From NCBI GenBank assembly GCA_964358855.1, contig CAYHQQ010000005.1, positions 1-64,000 of the forward strand: 64,000 bases of DNA. The letters are read 5' to 3'. Origin of the DNA: UBA2396 sp038042175 (GTDB lineage: Bacteria > Planctomycetota > Phycisphaerae > Phycisphaerales > UBA1924). The notes under the pieces were generated by a model. The model saw nothing but the letters and a program-made list of their open reading frames with translations. It made no database searches and had not been told where the DNA came from. The translations under genes were made by a program, and so were the position numbers. Positions 44,929-53,184 of the stretch are shown piece after piece (position 1 is the first letter of the stretch; every line of letters begins with the position of its first letter).

Positions 44929-47654
44929 ATCGATGCCTCTCGCTGGCAGCCGTGTCACTCGCCCTGGCGTTGTGCGCCTGCGACAAGAAGCAGCCGCTCA
45001 CGACCGTCTCGGTCACGTCGTCCGGGCCGGCGGCGACTGTCAAGGAGGCCGCCAAAGCCCAGAACTTCAAAGTTGAAGGCGAGTGGACCTCAGGACAGGC
45101 TTCACCGCTCATTGTCGTGATCGGCGAGAATCACGCGTCTGTGGCGACCCAGAAGGAGATCGCCGGCTTTCTAGGAGGCCTGCGCCAGCGAAAGTCATGC
45201 GACATGGTCCTCATCGAGGGATCGTCGGGAGCCATCGAATTGCCCGAAGACCTGCGCAGCTCCGGCGCGGTCGGGGATCAACGGTATTGGGACGCCATGC
45301 TCGCGAATGGGGGAATCGCCGGATACGAGCACACGCTGCTCATGGATCCGTCGCTGCCCGTGCTGGGTGTGGAAGACATGGTTGAGAAGGCGCGCGTTGA
45401 AATCACGTATCTCGACACTCCCGACCGTCAGGTGAGCGAAGAGCTTGAGGTTTTCCGGCGAGGGTTCGACTTTGTGAGCGCTCGCGTTGCGGGCCTCAAA
45501 GCGGGCAGCGATGCGGCGTCCAAGGCGCTGGAACAATACCGGCTAGCATTGGAGACAGCCAAGCCGGACTTTGCCGAATTCACCACGGCCTATGCACCGG
45601 TACGCGAGAGCCTGCTCCGACGGAGCGCCGCCATCGCCGACTATGAGCGCTCCAAGGCGGCTCTCGGGGAATTCTTCACCGAGATCGTCCGCGCACAAGA
45701 GCGAGCTGGACCGAAGGTGGACGAGTACAACAAATTGGTGGGAGAGCATCAAGGCCTTGTCGAGCGGGCACGAGCGCCGGGGGTTGCGGCTTCTGAACTG
45801 CGATCCATCGAGGCGAGGCTCAGGTCCATTCAGTCCCAGTTGGAGGTGCTCAAGAAGGAAACAGGTTCTACGGACGAACAACGACGCGCCGAGGCAGCGC
45901 ACCCCGGCGAGTTGGCGAAGCTGACAGAAGCGCTTCAAACTGCCAATCGGGAGCAGGTAGCGATCGAGGCCGCCGCGGCTAAATTGAAGCCGGTGTCGGA
46001 GCGTGTCGCGGCATCGCTGGCTCTGCTTCGGGATTCCCACTTCTCCACATCCAATGCCATTCTTAACACCAAGGGCCTCACTGACGCCGAGAGAAGCACG
46101 CTCCTGGGCTTCTTTGCCGCCGACCTTGAGCAGAGGAAGGTCGTGGAAGAAGCGAGAATCGGGCCCAAGGAACTGGCGGGACGCGATACGGCGATGGTCT
46201 CCTCGGCCGTCACCGCCGTCACGTCGCGCTCGGCGAAGGTGTCCGTACTGATCGTCGGCATACGGCACCTCGAAGGGATCACCGCGGGCCTCAAGGCGGC
46301 AGGCCAGTCCTTTGTCGTCGCCATACCTCCGTCCGCACGGCTGGAGGGCGACGAAGACTGGGAAGTCCGCGCATGGACAAAGCGCTCTGCTCTTCACATT
46401 CCGGTATTCAGCCCGTCGGCTGAAGTGTCGCGCTCCACGCCCGATGCCGAGGTGACCAAGAACAAAGAGCTGTCCCTGCTGCTGCAGGCCCTGTGGCGTC
46501 GCGACCAACGTGTGAGGTACCCATTCCTCAAGGGCCTGTCATCACGCTCGCCCATTGCACGCGACGGTGCCGGTGCCATCTATGACATTCCAGGCCGGCC
46601 AGGGGTCTTCTTGCGAGCATTGTCCGTCCCGCCGGATCGCGATGCCCGCTTCGGCCCGCACGTGTTGGAGTCCGCGCCAAGTCCCTTCAACAAGGACGAA
46701 TGGCTGCAGGTTTGCGACCGTACCGCTGCACTTCTGTTTGCCCGCGGGAAAAGTACTTCAGACAACATGTTCGTCTATTCCGAGCTTGCGCAACGCGAAG
46801 GACAATTCATGACGCAGTTCATCGGTCGTGACGGCGAATGGTCGCTTCCCGAATTCGTCCGAGCCTTGCCGGGGGGCGGAGCTAGGCTCACGCAGCCTCG
46901 ACGTTTTGTGCTGTTTGGCCATCGCGGTGACATTCGCGAAGGCGGCGTTTCCTACTCCTCGGTGGATCGTGAACTGCGAACGGCGCGCGGGAGCGACGGC
47001 AATGGGGGAGGCGATCCGCCGTACGTGTGGACGTCGGCGGCGCATCCGGACGAACCTGGACCGAGGCGGCGCTCACGGGTCATCTGGACGCTGGACGAAG
47101 AGCGAGCGGCCGCCAGCTTGCTGATCCTCGACCGCATGAAGGCGCCGCGCAAGGAACACGTCACGTTCATTGAGGAGGCTGACCTGCCGAACCTGGAGCA
47201 GAAGCTCCACTTCACCCCAACGACGGGGGAATACTCGCACACTTTCGTAATCGTCGCCAGGAACACCGCAGCGCTTCGGGAGGCGCTCACTCGCGCCGCC
47301 AAGGCTCAGCTGCTGGTCAACAAGCAAATCGCCCTGGTCACCTGCGGCGATGCCTATGCCGAGACGCAGTCCCTTGTTCAGACGATGCTGAACAAGGGCG
47401 CGCTGATGGTGTGGCATCCGAATCGACAGGTCTCGCCGGAGGGAGCCGCCACGCTCAGGCGTTACGCCGGCCGCATCGTCGCCAGGTTGGACGGCGCCAC
47501 GCCCATGGACATCAACGAGCTCGTCGAGTCGGCCATCTTGCTGTGGCACTCGGAAAGCCCCAACGATCCCGAGTTGAAGCCCTTCATCGACAGTTCTTCG
47601 CAAGTTCGCGTCAACGATGAGCGTTGCCGGGGCGCAAGTGATCGAGCGACTTGA
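44910..47654 (+). CDS. Lipoprotein of the TraB/ChaN/Tiki superfamily with large inserted helical region
   Basis: A 914-residue protein. The ATG at 44910 has AAGGAG 7 bases upstream and opens a lipoprotein signal (LALALCAC). The first conserved block is PLIVVIGENHASVATQKEI (GExH motif) followed by CDMVLIEGSSG. The second is VSVLIVGIRHLEGITAGL near 445-462. These are the two metal-site blocks of the ChaN/TraB/EreA-like fold. Between them lies a coiled-coil insert (about 185-420). A second half (about 500-914) has no recognised domain; it contains a strand-rich part and a Rossmann-like end (QIALVTCGDAYAETQSLV). The gene overlaps the DUF4062-like gene and precedes the TIR-caspase operon by 134 bases. 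Function unknown. Confidence 0.6.
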   Translation: MRFSHLDRCLSLAAVSLALALCACDKKQPLTTVSVTSSGPAATVKEAAKAQNFKVEGEWTSGQASPLIVVIGENHASVATQKEIAGFLGGLRQRKSCDMVLIEGSSGAIELPEDLRSSGAVGDQRYWDAMLANGGIAGYEHTLLMDPSLPVLGVEDMVEKARVEITYLDTPDRQVSEELEVFRRGFDFVSARVAGLKAGSDAASKALEQYRLALETAKPDFAEFTTAYAPVRESLLRRSAAIADYERSKAALGEFFTEIVRAQERAGPKVDEYNKLVGEHQGLVERARAPGVAASELRSIEARLRSIQSQLEVLKKETGSTDEQRRAEAAHPGELAKLTEALQTANREQVAIEAAAAKLKPVSERVAASLALLRDSHFSTSNAILNTKGLTDAERSTLLGFFAADLEQRKVVEEARIGPKELAGRDTAMVSSAVTAVTSRSAKVSVLIVGIRHLEGITAGLKAAGQSFVVAIPPSARLEGDEDWEVRAWTKRSALHIPVFSPSAEVSRSTPDAEVTKNKELSLLLQALWRRDQRVRYPFLKGLSSRSPIARDGAGAIYDIPGRPGVFLRALSVPPDRDARFGPHVLESAPSPFNKDEWLQVCDRTAALLFARGKSTSDNMFVYSELAQREGQFMTQFIGRDGEWSLPEFVRALPGGGARLTQPRRFVLFGHRGDIREGGVSYSSVDRELRTARGSDGNGGGDPPYVWTSAAHPDEPGPRRRSRVIWTLDEERAAASLLILDRMKAPRKEHVTFIEEADLPNLEQKLHFTPTTGEYSHTFVIVARNTAALREALTRAAKAQLLVNKQIALVTCGDAYAETQSLVQTMLNKGALMVWHPNRQVSPEGAATLRRYAGRIVARLDGATPMDINELVESAILLWHSESPNDPELKPFIDSSSQVRVNDERCRGASDRAT

Positions 47655-47788
47655 TGGCGCTTTGCCCTTTTCTCAACAGACCGTGACGAGCGCGGCGCGG
47701 ATCGCCCGCGGCGACGGTTGCCGCGGAACTGTTCGAAACGATCCGGCCGGCTCCTCGCCCGCCTTCACCTACTCAATGGAGATGCATC

Positions 47789-48175
47789 ATGGCAAAGAGC
47801 AACCGCATATTCACCAGCTTTGCGATCGAGGACCAGGCCTACCGAAACCTGCTCGTGGGACAAGCACGTCACGAGAAGAGCCCGTTCGAGTTTGTGGACA
47901 TGTCCGTCAAGGAGCCGTGGGACTCGCAGTGGAAGACGAATTGCCGCTCGAAGATCCGCGGCTGCGATGGCGTCATCGCCTTGTTGAGCAGCAGCACCCC
48001 GGCAGCAACCGGCCAGCTCTGGGAGATCGCGTGTGCCCGTGAAGAGGGAATACCGGTGCGCGGAGTGTATGTGAGCGACAGCGATCGCCCCGCAAGCACT
48101 CCGAAGGAACTTGTCGGCGTGCGTATCGTGACCTGGACCTGGGAAAGCATCGCGTCGTTTATCGACAGCCTGTGA
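47789..48175 (+). CDS. ThsB-like TIR protein of the first TIR-caspase operon
   Basis: A 128-residue single-domain protein of the TIR-like MTH538/DUF1863 family that contains ThsB of Thoeris. Landmarks are RIFTSFAIEDQAYRNLLVGQ (strand A and first helix), FEFVDMSVKEPWDSQWK, the strand GCDGVIALLSSSTP, and QLWEIACAREEGIPVRGVYV. The Glu in LWEIA is at the position of the catalytic Glu of TIR NADases. GGAG lies 7 bases before the ATG. It is followed by a caspase-family gene 7 bases downstream, then a SLOG gene. TIR enzymes of this type make cyclic ADP-ribose isomers from NAD after infection; here the neighbouring protease is the likely receptor. Confidence 0.85.
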   Translation: MAKSNRIFTSFAIEDQAYRNLLVGQARHEKSPFEFVDMSVKEPWDSQWKTNCRSKIRGCDGVIALLSSSTPAATGQLWEIACAREEGIPVRGVYVSDSDRPASTPKELVGVRIVTWTWESIASFIDSL

Positions 48176-48182
48176 GGTACTC

Positions 48183-49190
48183 ATGGCGGACCCAAAGAAG
48201 GCGCTGCTGATCGGGATCAACAGCTACGATCAATTACCGACCCTGTCGGCTTGCGTTCGAGATGCGGAGGCGATGGCGCTTGCGTTGTTCCGGCACGATG
48301 ACGGCACCCACGAGATGAACTACGAATGCACAGTCTTGAAGGACGCCGCCGCGAACGGCGGCCGCTTGACCCGGGCGGAATTGCGCCGCGCGATCACCGA
48401 CCATTTCAAGGACTTCAAGGGCGACACACTGCTCTACTTCTCCGGGCATGCAACGCTGACTCCGACCGGTGGCTTCCTCGCGGCGCGCGACTCGGAGAAG
48501 AATGACCCAGGCGTGGCCATGCATGAAGTCATGACGCTGGCGACGAAAGCGCCGGCCAGGGAGGTGGTCATCATTCTTGACTGCTGTCATGCAGGGGACG
48601 CGGGCAATGCTGCTGCCCTCGGGAAGACGGCCCTTGGCGAATCGTTGACCGTGCTGAGAGAGGAACTGACGGTCATTGCGGCAGCTGGGTCGGCCCAGGC
48701 GGCGATCGAGGTCAACGGTCGAAGTGAGTTCACAGCAGCACTCGTCGATGCGTTGAACGGCGGAGCGGCCGATGCGCTTGGACAGGTCACCGCTCCCGCG
48801 ATGTATGCATACGCGCGGCGGCGCTTCGGGCCCACCACCCAGCGGCCGGTGTACAAGTCTCACGCCACGGACGCCACCGTCATTCGCCGGTGCAAGCGAC
48901 TGATTGAGCGGCCGGAACTGCAGCGCCTTGTTCAATTGTTCCGTACGACCAACGACCGGATTCGGCTTGACCCAGAATACGAGCCAGAAGACGAGCATGG
49001 CAACAAGAAGCAGCCCGTGAACGAAGAGAAGGTCAAAGACGCTCAATTGTTCAAGCGGTTCCGAGACGCGGGGCTGGTTCGGTCGACCGACGGAGAGCAT
49101 TTCTATTGGACGGCGCGCTGGGGCCGTACCCTTGAGCTTTCCGATCGCGGCAAGGAGTATTGGGTGCTCATCTCGAAAGGGAGAATCTAG
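48183..49190 (+). CDS. Caspase-family (C14) protease, likely TIR-activated effector
   Basis: A 335-residue protein with a p20-like caspase domain (about 1-220). ALLIGINSYDQLP opens the fold, the catalytic His is 89 in LYFSGHAT, and the catalytic Cys is 135 in IILDCCHAGDAG. The remaining 110 residues form an extension that ends in ISKGRI; the second caspase in this window (61287-62261) has a related tail ending in RAKGRI. In published type IV Thoeris a caspase-like protease is activated by a TIR product and degrades cell proteins. GAGG precedes the ATG, and the stop shares one base with the SLOG gene start. Confidence 0.88.
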   Translation: MADPKKALLIGINSYDQLPTLSACVRDAEAMALALFRHDDGTHEMNYECTVLKDAAANGGRLTRAELRRAITDHFKDFKGDTLLYFSGHATLTPTGGFLAARDSEKNDPGVAMHEVMTLATKAPAREVVIILDCCHAGDAGNAAALGKTALGESLTVLREELTVIAAAGSAQAAIEVNGRSEFTAALVDALNGGAADALGQVTAPAMYAYARRRFGPTTQRPVYKSHATDATVIRRCKRLIERPELQRLVQLFRTTNDRIRLDPEYEPEDEHGNKKQPVNEEKVKDAQLFKRFRDAGLVRSTDGEHFYWTARWGRTLELSDRGKEYWVLISKGRI

Positions 49191-49678
49191 TGACCATTCG
49201 CATTGGAGTCACGGGGCACCAGCAATTGGCGGACGACTCCGGGTGGGCATGGGTCCGTGAGGCGATGAGCGACGTTGTGATGAGGCAGCGAAAGCCCGTG
49301 GAGGCGGTCTCGTCGCTCGCGAGAGGATCCGATCAGACCTTTGCGGATGTCGTCATCAGGAGCGGGGGTACTCTGTACGCCGTAATTCCCTTCGCGGGAT
49401 ACGAACGCACGCTGGACGGCCCGGCCCTTGACGAGTACAAGCGGCTCCTCGGCAGCTCGCATTCCGAAACGCTGCACGCCGGCTCCGACGATGAAGGCGC
49501 TTATCTCGCCGCCGGCCGACGTGTCGCGGAACTGTCCAGCTTCATGGTCGCCGTGTGGGATGGCGCTCCGGCGCGTGGGAAGGGCGGAACGGCTGACATC
49601 GTCGCCTACGCCCGAGCCAGGGGTACACCCATCTGTTGGCTCAATCCGGTGATCAGGACCATCAAAGAGTTGTCCTGA
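49190..49678 (+). CDS. SLOG/LOG-like nucleotide-binding protein
   Basis: A 162-residue Rossmannoid protein. The GTG at 49190 overlaps the caspase stop (TAGTG) and has GGGAG upstream. Features are IRIGVTGHQQL (first strand and loop), AVSSLARGSDQTFADVVI (the SxxARG-D element), TLYAVIPFAGYERTL and a final GGTADIVAYARARGTPICWL, where PG(G)T-type loops bind the ligand in SLOG proteins. SLOG domains sense ADP-ribose-like nucleotides, for example in ThsA of Thoeris. Here the domain is free-standing and third in the TIR-caspase operon, so it may tune or clear the signal. That role is inferred. Confidence 0.8.
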   Translation: MTIRIGVTGHQQLADDSGWAWVREAMSDVVMRQRKPVEAVSSLARGSDQTFADVVIRSGGTLYAVIPFAGYERTLDGPALDEYKRLLGSSHSETLHAGSDDEGAYLAAGRRVAELSSFMVAVWDGAPARGKGGTADIVAYARARGTPICWLNPVIRTIKELS

Positions 49679-49688
49679 ACAGAGGGCG

Positions 49689-50825
49689 CTAGTTCGAGCC
49701 GATCGCTGACATCAGGCGCGCGGAATCCGACATCGCCACCAACTCGCCTGCGGACTGCTGACGCTTGTGGCCAGCAGTCCAGCCATCGTCGGGCTCGCCC
49801 TTGATCCGCTGTCCCACACCCATGGTGATGTGGGCTGGGTTGTCGACGCCGGCGTCGCGTAGATAGGTGAAGTCCAGAGTGCGCTGGCGAACATGCGCCG
49901 GGCGAACGGCGGAATCCTCGAAGTAGTCCGACGGAACCGTAAAGTCCGTGTGGTAGAAGCCTCCGTACTCGCACGCATCGAACGGCTGCAGCTTCGGCGG
50001 AAAATGTGCGGGGCAGCGGCGAGCCGGCGGTGCCTCGCTTGAGACTTCGCGGAGCCATGTCGCTTTACCGGAGGTGGCGTTCGAGGCGCCGCTGATTGTC
50101 TGCATCGCGACCATGAGGGCCTTGTCGAGTGAATCGATCGGTGCCGCAGGCAGGTCGGCGGGATTGAGCCCGAGCACCGTTGCGCCATCGGCGAGCAGCC
50201 TGTTGATGGCCCCGGAGCGAGCCATGTGCCCGACAGAGTTCACCGAGAACGCGATCCCGCCCGGCATTCGGTGGTCTTGCCACCAACGCCCGTCGCCATT
50301 GGCCGCAAAATAGTTGACTCCCGCACGCCACCTCCAGACCTGTCCGGTGTGGCCAGGAGCCTCAAGGAACAGATCGTCCATGTACACCTGGTCACAGGCA
50401 ATTTCGTCCAGCAGGTAGAGTCCGCACAAGCGCTGGGCGAAAGCTTTGAGGGCCGGTCCGGGACGCGCATTGATCACAGATCGGGAGACAACGGTGACAA
50501 CGAAGCCGCTCCTTTCGCCCCGAAACCCCCGCCGGGTCCAATCGGTGCGCGCATTCTGGATTGTCTCACGCACGTGCTCGTCCGATCGAGCGATGTCGGA
50601 ATCGAAAAGCACGCAGTGGCTCAGGAGGCCCTGCCGGGCCGCCGAGCGCCCGAAGAGACACGGTTGGTACCGGGAAAGCCAGGCGTCAAGGATCCTCGAA
50701 GCTGCCACCTCATCCGTTGCGTGCAGCAGAGCGTCATTTGCCTCCCGCACAGACGCTTCGAAGGGACAAGTCGCGCGCCATGCATCGGGCTCAACTTGCT
50801 CCAGCAGCTCTTGAAGACTCTCCAA
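49689..50825 (-). CDS. Unassigned conserved-looking protein in TIR island
   Basis: A 378-residue protein starting with TTG behind a GGAGGAG site. Distinct segments include RYQPCLFGRSAARQGLLSHC, RSVINARPGPALKAFAQRL, DDLFLEAPGHTGQVWRW, MPGGIAFSVNSVGHM and EYGGFYHTDFTVPSDYFED. The Cys, His and Asp content could form a metal site, but no known catalytic motif is clear; a distant likeness to YqcI/YcgG proteins (PCxFG...) is only a guess. It converges on the SLOG gene with 10 bases between the stops and is the gene behind the TIR-C gene on the same strand (51 bases gap), so it may belong to that module. Confidence 0.65.
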   Translation of the reverse strand: MESLQELLEQVEPDAWRATCPFEASVREANDALLHATDEVAASRILDAWLSRYQPCLFGRSAARQGLLSHCVLFDSDIARSDEHVRETIQNARTDWTRRGFRGERSGFVVTVVSRSVINARPGPALKAFAQRLCGLYLLDEIACDQVYMDDLFLEAPGHTGQVWRWRAGVNYFAANGDGRWWQDHRMPGGIAFSVNSVGHMARSGAINRLLADGATVLGLNPADLPAAPIDSLDKALMVAMQTISGASNATSGKATWLREVSSEAPPARRCPAHFPPKLQPFDACEYGGFYHTDFTVPSDYFEDSAVRPAHVRQRTLDFTYLRDAGVDNPAHITMGVGQRIKGEPDDGWTAGHKRQQSAGELVAMSDSARLMSAIGSN

Positions 50826-50876
50826 TGGCTCCTCCTCGGCATCGCTCTCGAAGCACAGGGCACGTCGTGTGAAGGC

Positions 50877-51266
50877 CTATCTGTCGCCCGCGATGAGGGA
50901 CTTCAGGTTTTCCCAGGTCCAGCGATACAGCTTGTCATCCGCAGTTGCGCTGGTTGGCTTTGTGCAGCTCTTGTCCGAGTAGGCGGCCAGCAAGAAATAC
51001 GGCTTGCCCTTCTCGCGAGCAATGGCCAACTCCTTGCCGACCCCGTGCGCGGTGTGCGTCCACTCGCCACAAAGGACGATCACCACGTCAATGCTGTCCA
51101 TGCGCTTGCGCACTTTGGCCTGCCAGTCACCCGGCAAGTGATCTTTGACCGAGCCGTCCGCGAAATCGAAGGGCGTGTCCGGGAGCTTCGCCTGCCCGGC
51201 CAGCATGATCTTCGCCCCTTCATCATGGTCGTAGTCGAAGCTGATGAATGCTCGCTTGTTTGCCAT
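50877..51266 (-). CDS. Small TIR protein, family C, copy 1
   Basis: A 129-residue ThsB-like TIR-only protein. It opens with MANKRAFISFDYDHDEGAK, then FDFADGSVKDHLPGDWQAKV, the strand DVVIVLCGEWTHTAHGVGKE and LAIAREKGKPYFLL. The Glu of GVGKELA sits at the catalytic position. It lies 27 bases behind the family A gene on the same strand. Its closest relative in this window is the protein at 60871-61260, which shares the MANKRAFISFDYDHD start and the 'KxCTKPTSA' segment near the end. The conserved start and matching position behind an A gene define module member C. Confidence 0.85.
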   Translation of the reverse strand: MANKRAFISFDYDHDEGAKIMLAGQAKLPDTPFDFADGSVKDHLPGDWQAKVRKRMDSIDVVIVLCGEWTHTAHGVGKELAIAREKGKPYFLLAAYSDKSCTKPTSATADDKLYRWTWENLKSLIAGDR

Positions 51267-51293
51267 TTTGACTCCGAAGTAAGTGGCATGATC

Positions 51294-51707
51294 CTACGGC
51301 CGGTCGAGGGCATGCTTCCGGATAGCTCTCAGAATGGATTCGCGGCGCCACCCCACAACGTCCTTCGCGATTCGGCTAATCGCCTTGGGCACGCTGACCA
51401 TTCCGCGAGGCCTGACCCCAACGACCGGAGTGCCGCGAATGCGAGCCCATTTGAGCTCCCACCGGACCCAATGCCTTCTGGGAACCTCCATGCCGACAAC
51501 AACCAGGAGGATGTCGGACTCTCCGACGCGCTTCCGAAGTCTGTATTCGAGTTTCTTGTCCTCGCGAAGTGCATTGCCTTCGGGAACGCTGTGGTTCTGC
51601 CAGTGGAACAGGGGCGCTTCGCTGAGGAATTCGACGAGGCGGTGGTAGTCTCGGTTGTACTCCCAGCAGTGGGAAATGAATACGCGATAGCTGCGAAGTG
51701 CTGGCAT
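51294..51707 (-). CDS. Small TIR protein, family A, copy 1
   Basis: A 137-residue TIR-like protein. The ATG at 51707 has GGAGGGG close upstream; longer readings have poor composition. It starts MPALRSYRVFISHCWEYNRD, then WQNHSVPEGNALREDKKLEY, SDILLVVVGMEVPRRHWVRW and ELKWARIRGTPVVGV. The Glu after VRW is at the TIR catalytic position and the W(V)RWE pattern matches MTH538/ThsB-type proteins. It is transcribed divergently from a family B gene (94 bases between starts) and followed by family C. Counterparts are at 60405-60842 (intact) and 53866-53940 (truncated). Confidence 0.85.
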   Translation of the reverse strand: MPALRSYRVFISHCWEYNRDYHRLVEFLSEAPLFHWQNHSVPEGNALREDKKLEYRLRKRVGESDILLVVVGMEVPRRHWVRWELKWARIRGTPVVGVRPRGMVSVPKAISRIAKDVVGWRRESILRAIRKHALDRP

Positions 51708-51800
51708 GGCCCCTCCATGGGCTGATTGTGGATATCCGACGTGGCGACGCGCCTTCTGTATGATACGCGATCGGAAGTCGCACTCGCACGGAGACGAATC

Positions 51801-52199
51801 GTGGCCAAGAAGAAGGTGTTCATCAGCTTTGACATCGCAGATCGGGACGTAAAGCAGAATTTGGTGACGCAAGCGTCGGACCCGAGCTGTCCGTTCACGT
51901 TTACCGATAACTCAATCCAGAAGTCGATTCCGGCCCAGTGGGTCGCCGAAGCGAGGCGACTGATAGGAGACTCGGACTTCGTGATCGTGCTGTGCGGTGA
52001 CCAGACCCACCAAGCCAAAGGGGTGGAGACCGAGCTGCTCATCGCCAAGGACTTGAAGAAGCCGTACGCGCTCATCAAAGCGACGCGGCAATACACCCCG
52101 ACGCGCCCAAAGTCCGCTGGCGCGAACGAACCGATGTATCCGGCAACCTGGCCAACCGTCGCCGCCTTGCTGCGGGGTGAGAAGCCGCCGACCGCATAG
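51801..52199 (+). CDS. Small TIR protein, family B, copy 1
   Basis: A 132-residue ThsB-like TIR protein with a GTG start behind GGAGA. Segments: KKVFISFDIADRDVKQNLVT, CPFTFTDNSIQKSIPAQWV, SDFVIVLCGDQTHQAKGVET, ELLIAKDLKKPYALIKATRQ and a conserved tail PMYPATWPTVAALLRGEKPP. The Glu of ETEL is at the catalytic position. It is about 80 percent identical by eye to the protein at 54042-54440 and more distantly related to 59907-60326. Divergent from the family A gene. Confidence 0.85.
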   Translation: MAKKKVFISFDIADRDVKQNLVTQASDPSCPFTFTDNSIQKSIPAQWVAEARRLIGDSDFVIVLCGDQTHQAKGVETELLIAKDLKKPYALIKATRQYTPTRPKSAGANEPMYPATWPTVAALLRGEKPPTA

Positions 52200-52475
52200 G
52201 TGTCGGTCGCCAACCGCGCGACGTGAGTGTGGGAGTGGGACATCTACCACTTTCTACCACTTCGAAACGCAAATTGGCACGAATACACACGAATCCTGCT
52301 GCGACCGTTTTGAGTAGAAATCACTTGAAATCGCGGTAGAATCCACCCGATCTCGCCTGTTGGGTTTGATCGGAAAGGTGCCTTCTAAGCGGCAGGTCGT
52401 GCGTTCCAGCCGCACGTCAGTCGAACATCGAGGCGCTGATGGGCTGAACGCGACTGAATCGGATAGACTTGATCC
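52200..52475. other. Gap with tRNA-Arg-like 3' half
   Basis: No gene. Bases 52377-52422 resemble the 3' half of a tRNA with a TCT anticodon: anticodon arm with loop CTTCTAA (four of five stem pairs), AGGTC variable loop, and a perfect T stem GTGCG/CGCAC around TTCCAGC. No matching 5' acceptor strand or D arm is found, so this is not a working tRNA. It may be a relic of an attachment site. Confidence 0.45.
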
Positions 52476-53177
52476 ATGATTTTCATAAGCCACAGCACGA
52501 AGAACGAAGCCGTTGCCAAAGAGATTCGGGATGAACTTGAGAAGAAGCACTACAAGTGCTTTCTCTCGGGGGACGATCTTGAAGCAGACGATGATTGGCA
52601 TGACGAGATATGGAAGGCGTTGAAGGGCTGCCATGCCTTCTTAGGCGTCGTCACCAAAGAGTTCTACGAAAGCGCGTTCTGTCAGCAGGAGTTGGGGGCG
52701 GCGCTCGCCTTGCCCAACAAGCCTCGCCTGCTGATTCTTCACGATGCTACGAAACCGCCGGGCTTCGCAGCTCGATTCCAAGCGTGCAAGCGGTCGAAGC
52801 TGCTGGACACGCTGGACACCAAGCCCCGCTATCGAATGGTGCGCGTCGAAGCATGGATCACGGCAGCGGCGTCGGTCGCGTCGTACAAGAATGCAAACGA
52901 CGCGCACGACCGATTCTCCGGCGAGTGGGCGAGCATGTCCGAAGACGAGAAGCTGCGATGGTTGCTGGCGGCTGCGGGGAACAGCCAAGTGAGCGACGAG
53001 GGTTTCAAGGCAGGCCGATTCTTCCAGAACGCAAAGAAGGAGCTGAAGAAACTCCTCACCGATCAATGGTTGTTTGAGAACGACAAAGAGAGCGATCTTC
53101 ACGACCTAGACAGCAACCCCGTCGGGAAGGCTGCTACGTCGAAAAAGAAGACCACGAAGAAGGTAGCCAAGAAATGA
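52476..53177 (+). CDS. Canonical TIR-domain protein
   Basis: A 233-residue protein with an N-terminal TIR_2-type domain (about 1-120): MIFISHSTKNEAVAKEIRDE, LEKKHYKCFLSGDDLEADDD, WHDEIWKALKGCHAFLGVVT and ESAFCQQELGAALAL, where the Glu of QQELG is the catalytic NADase position. The C-terminal part is helical and ends in a Lys-rich tail (KKKTTKKVAKK), which may bind nucleic acid. It differs from the small A, B and C proteins around it. The gene 7 bases downstream encodes a HEPN-like protein; the two probably form a two-gene unit. Confidence 0.88.
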   Translation: MIFISHSTKNEAVAKEIRDELEKKHYKCFLSGDDLEADDDWHDEIWKALKGCHAFLGVVTKEFYESAFCQQELGAALALPNKPRLLILHDATKPPGFAARFQACKRSKLLDTLDTKPRYRMVRVEAWITAAASVASYKNANDAHDRFSGEWASMSEDEKLRWLLAAAGNSQVSDEGFKAGRFFQNAKKELKKLLTDQWLFENDKESDLHDLDSNPVGKAATSKKKTTKKVAKK

Positions 53178-53184
53178 GAATGCG

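Noticed and set aside
50226..51725. Plus-strand open frame of about 499 codons across two minus-strand genes
   Set aside because: It spans the start and stop of the unassigned gene and TIR genes A and C on the other strand; composition is that of a shadow frame.
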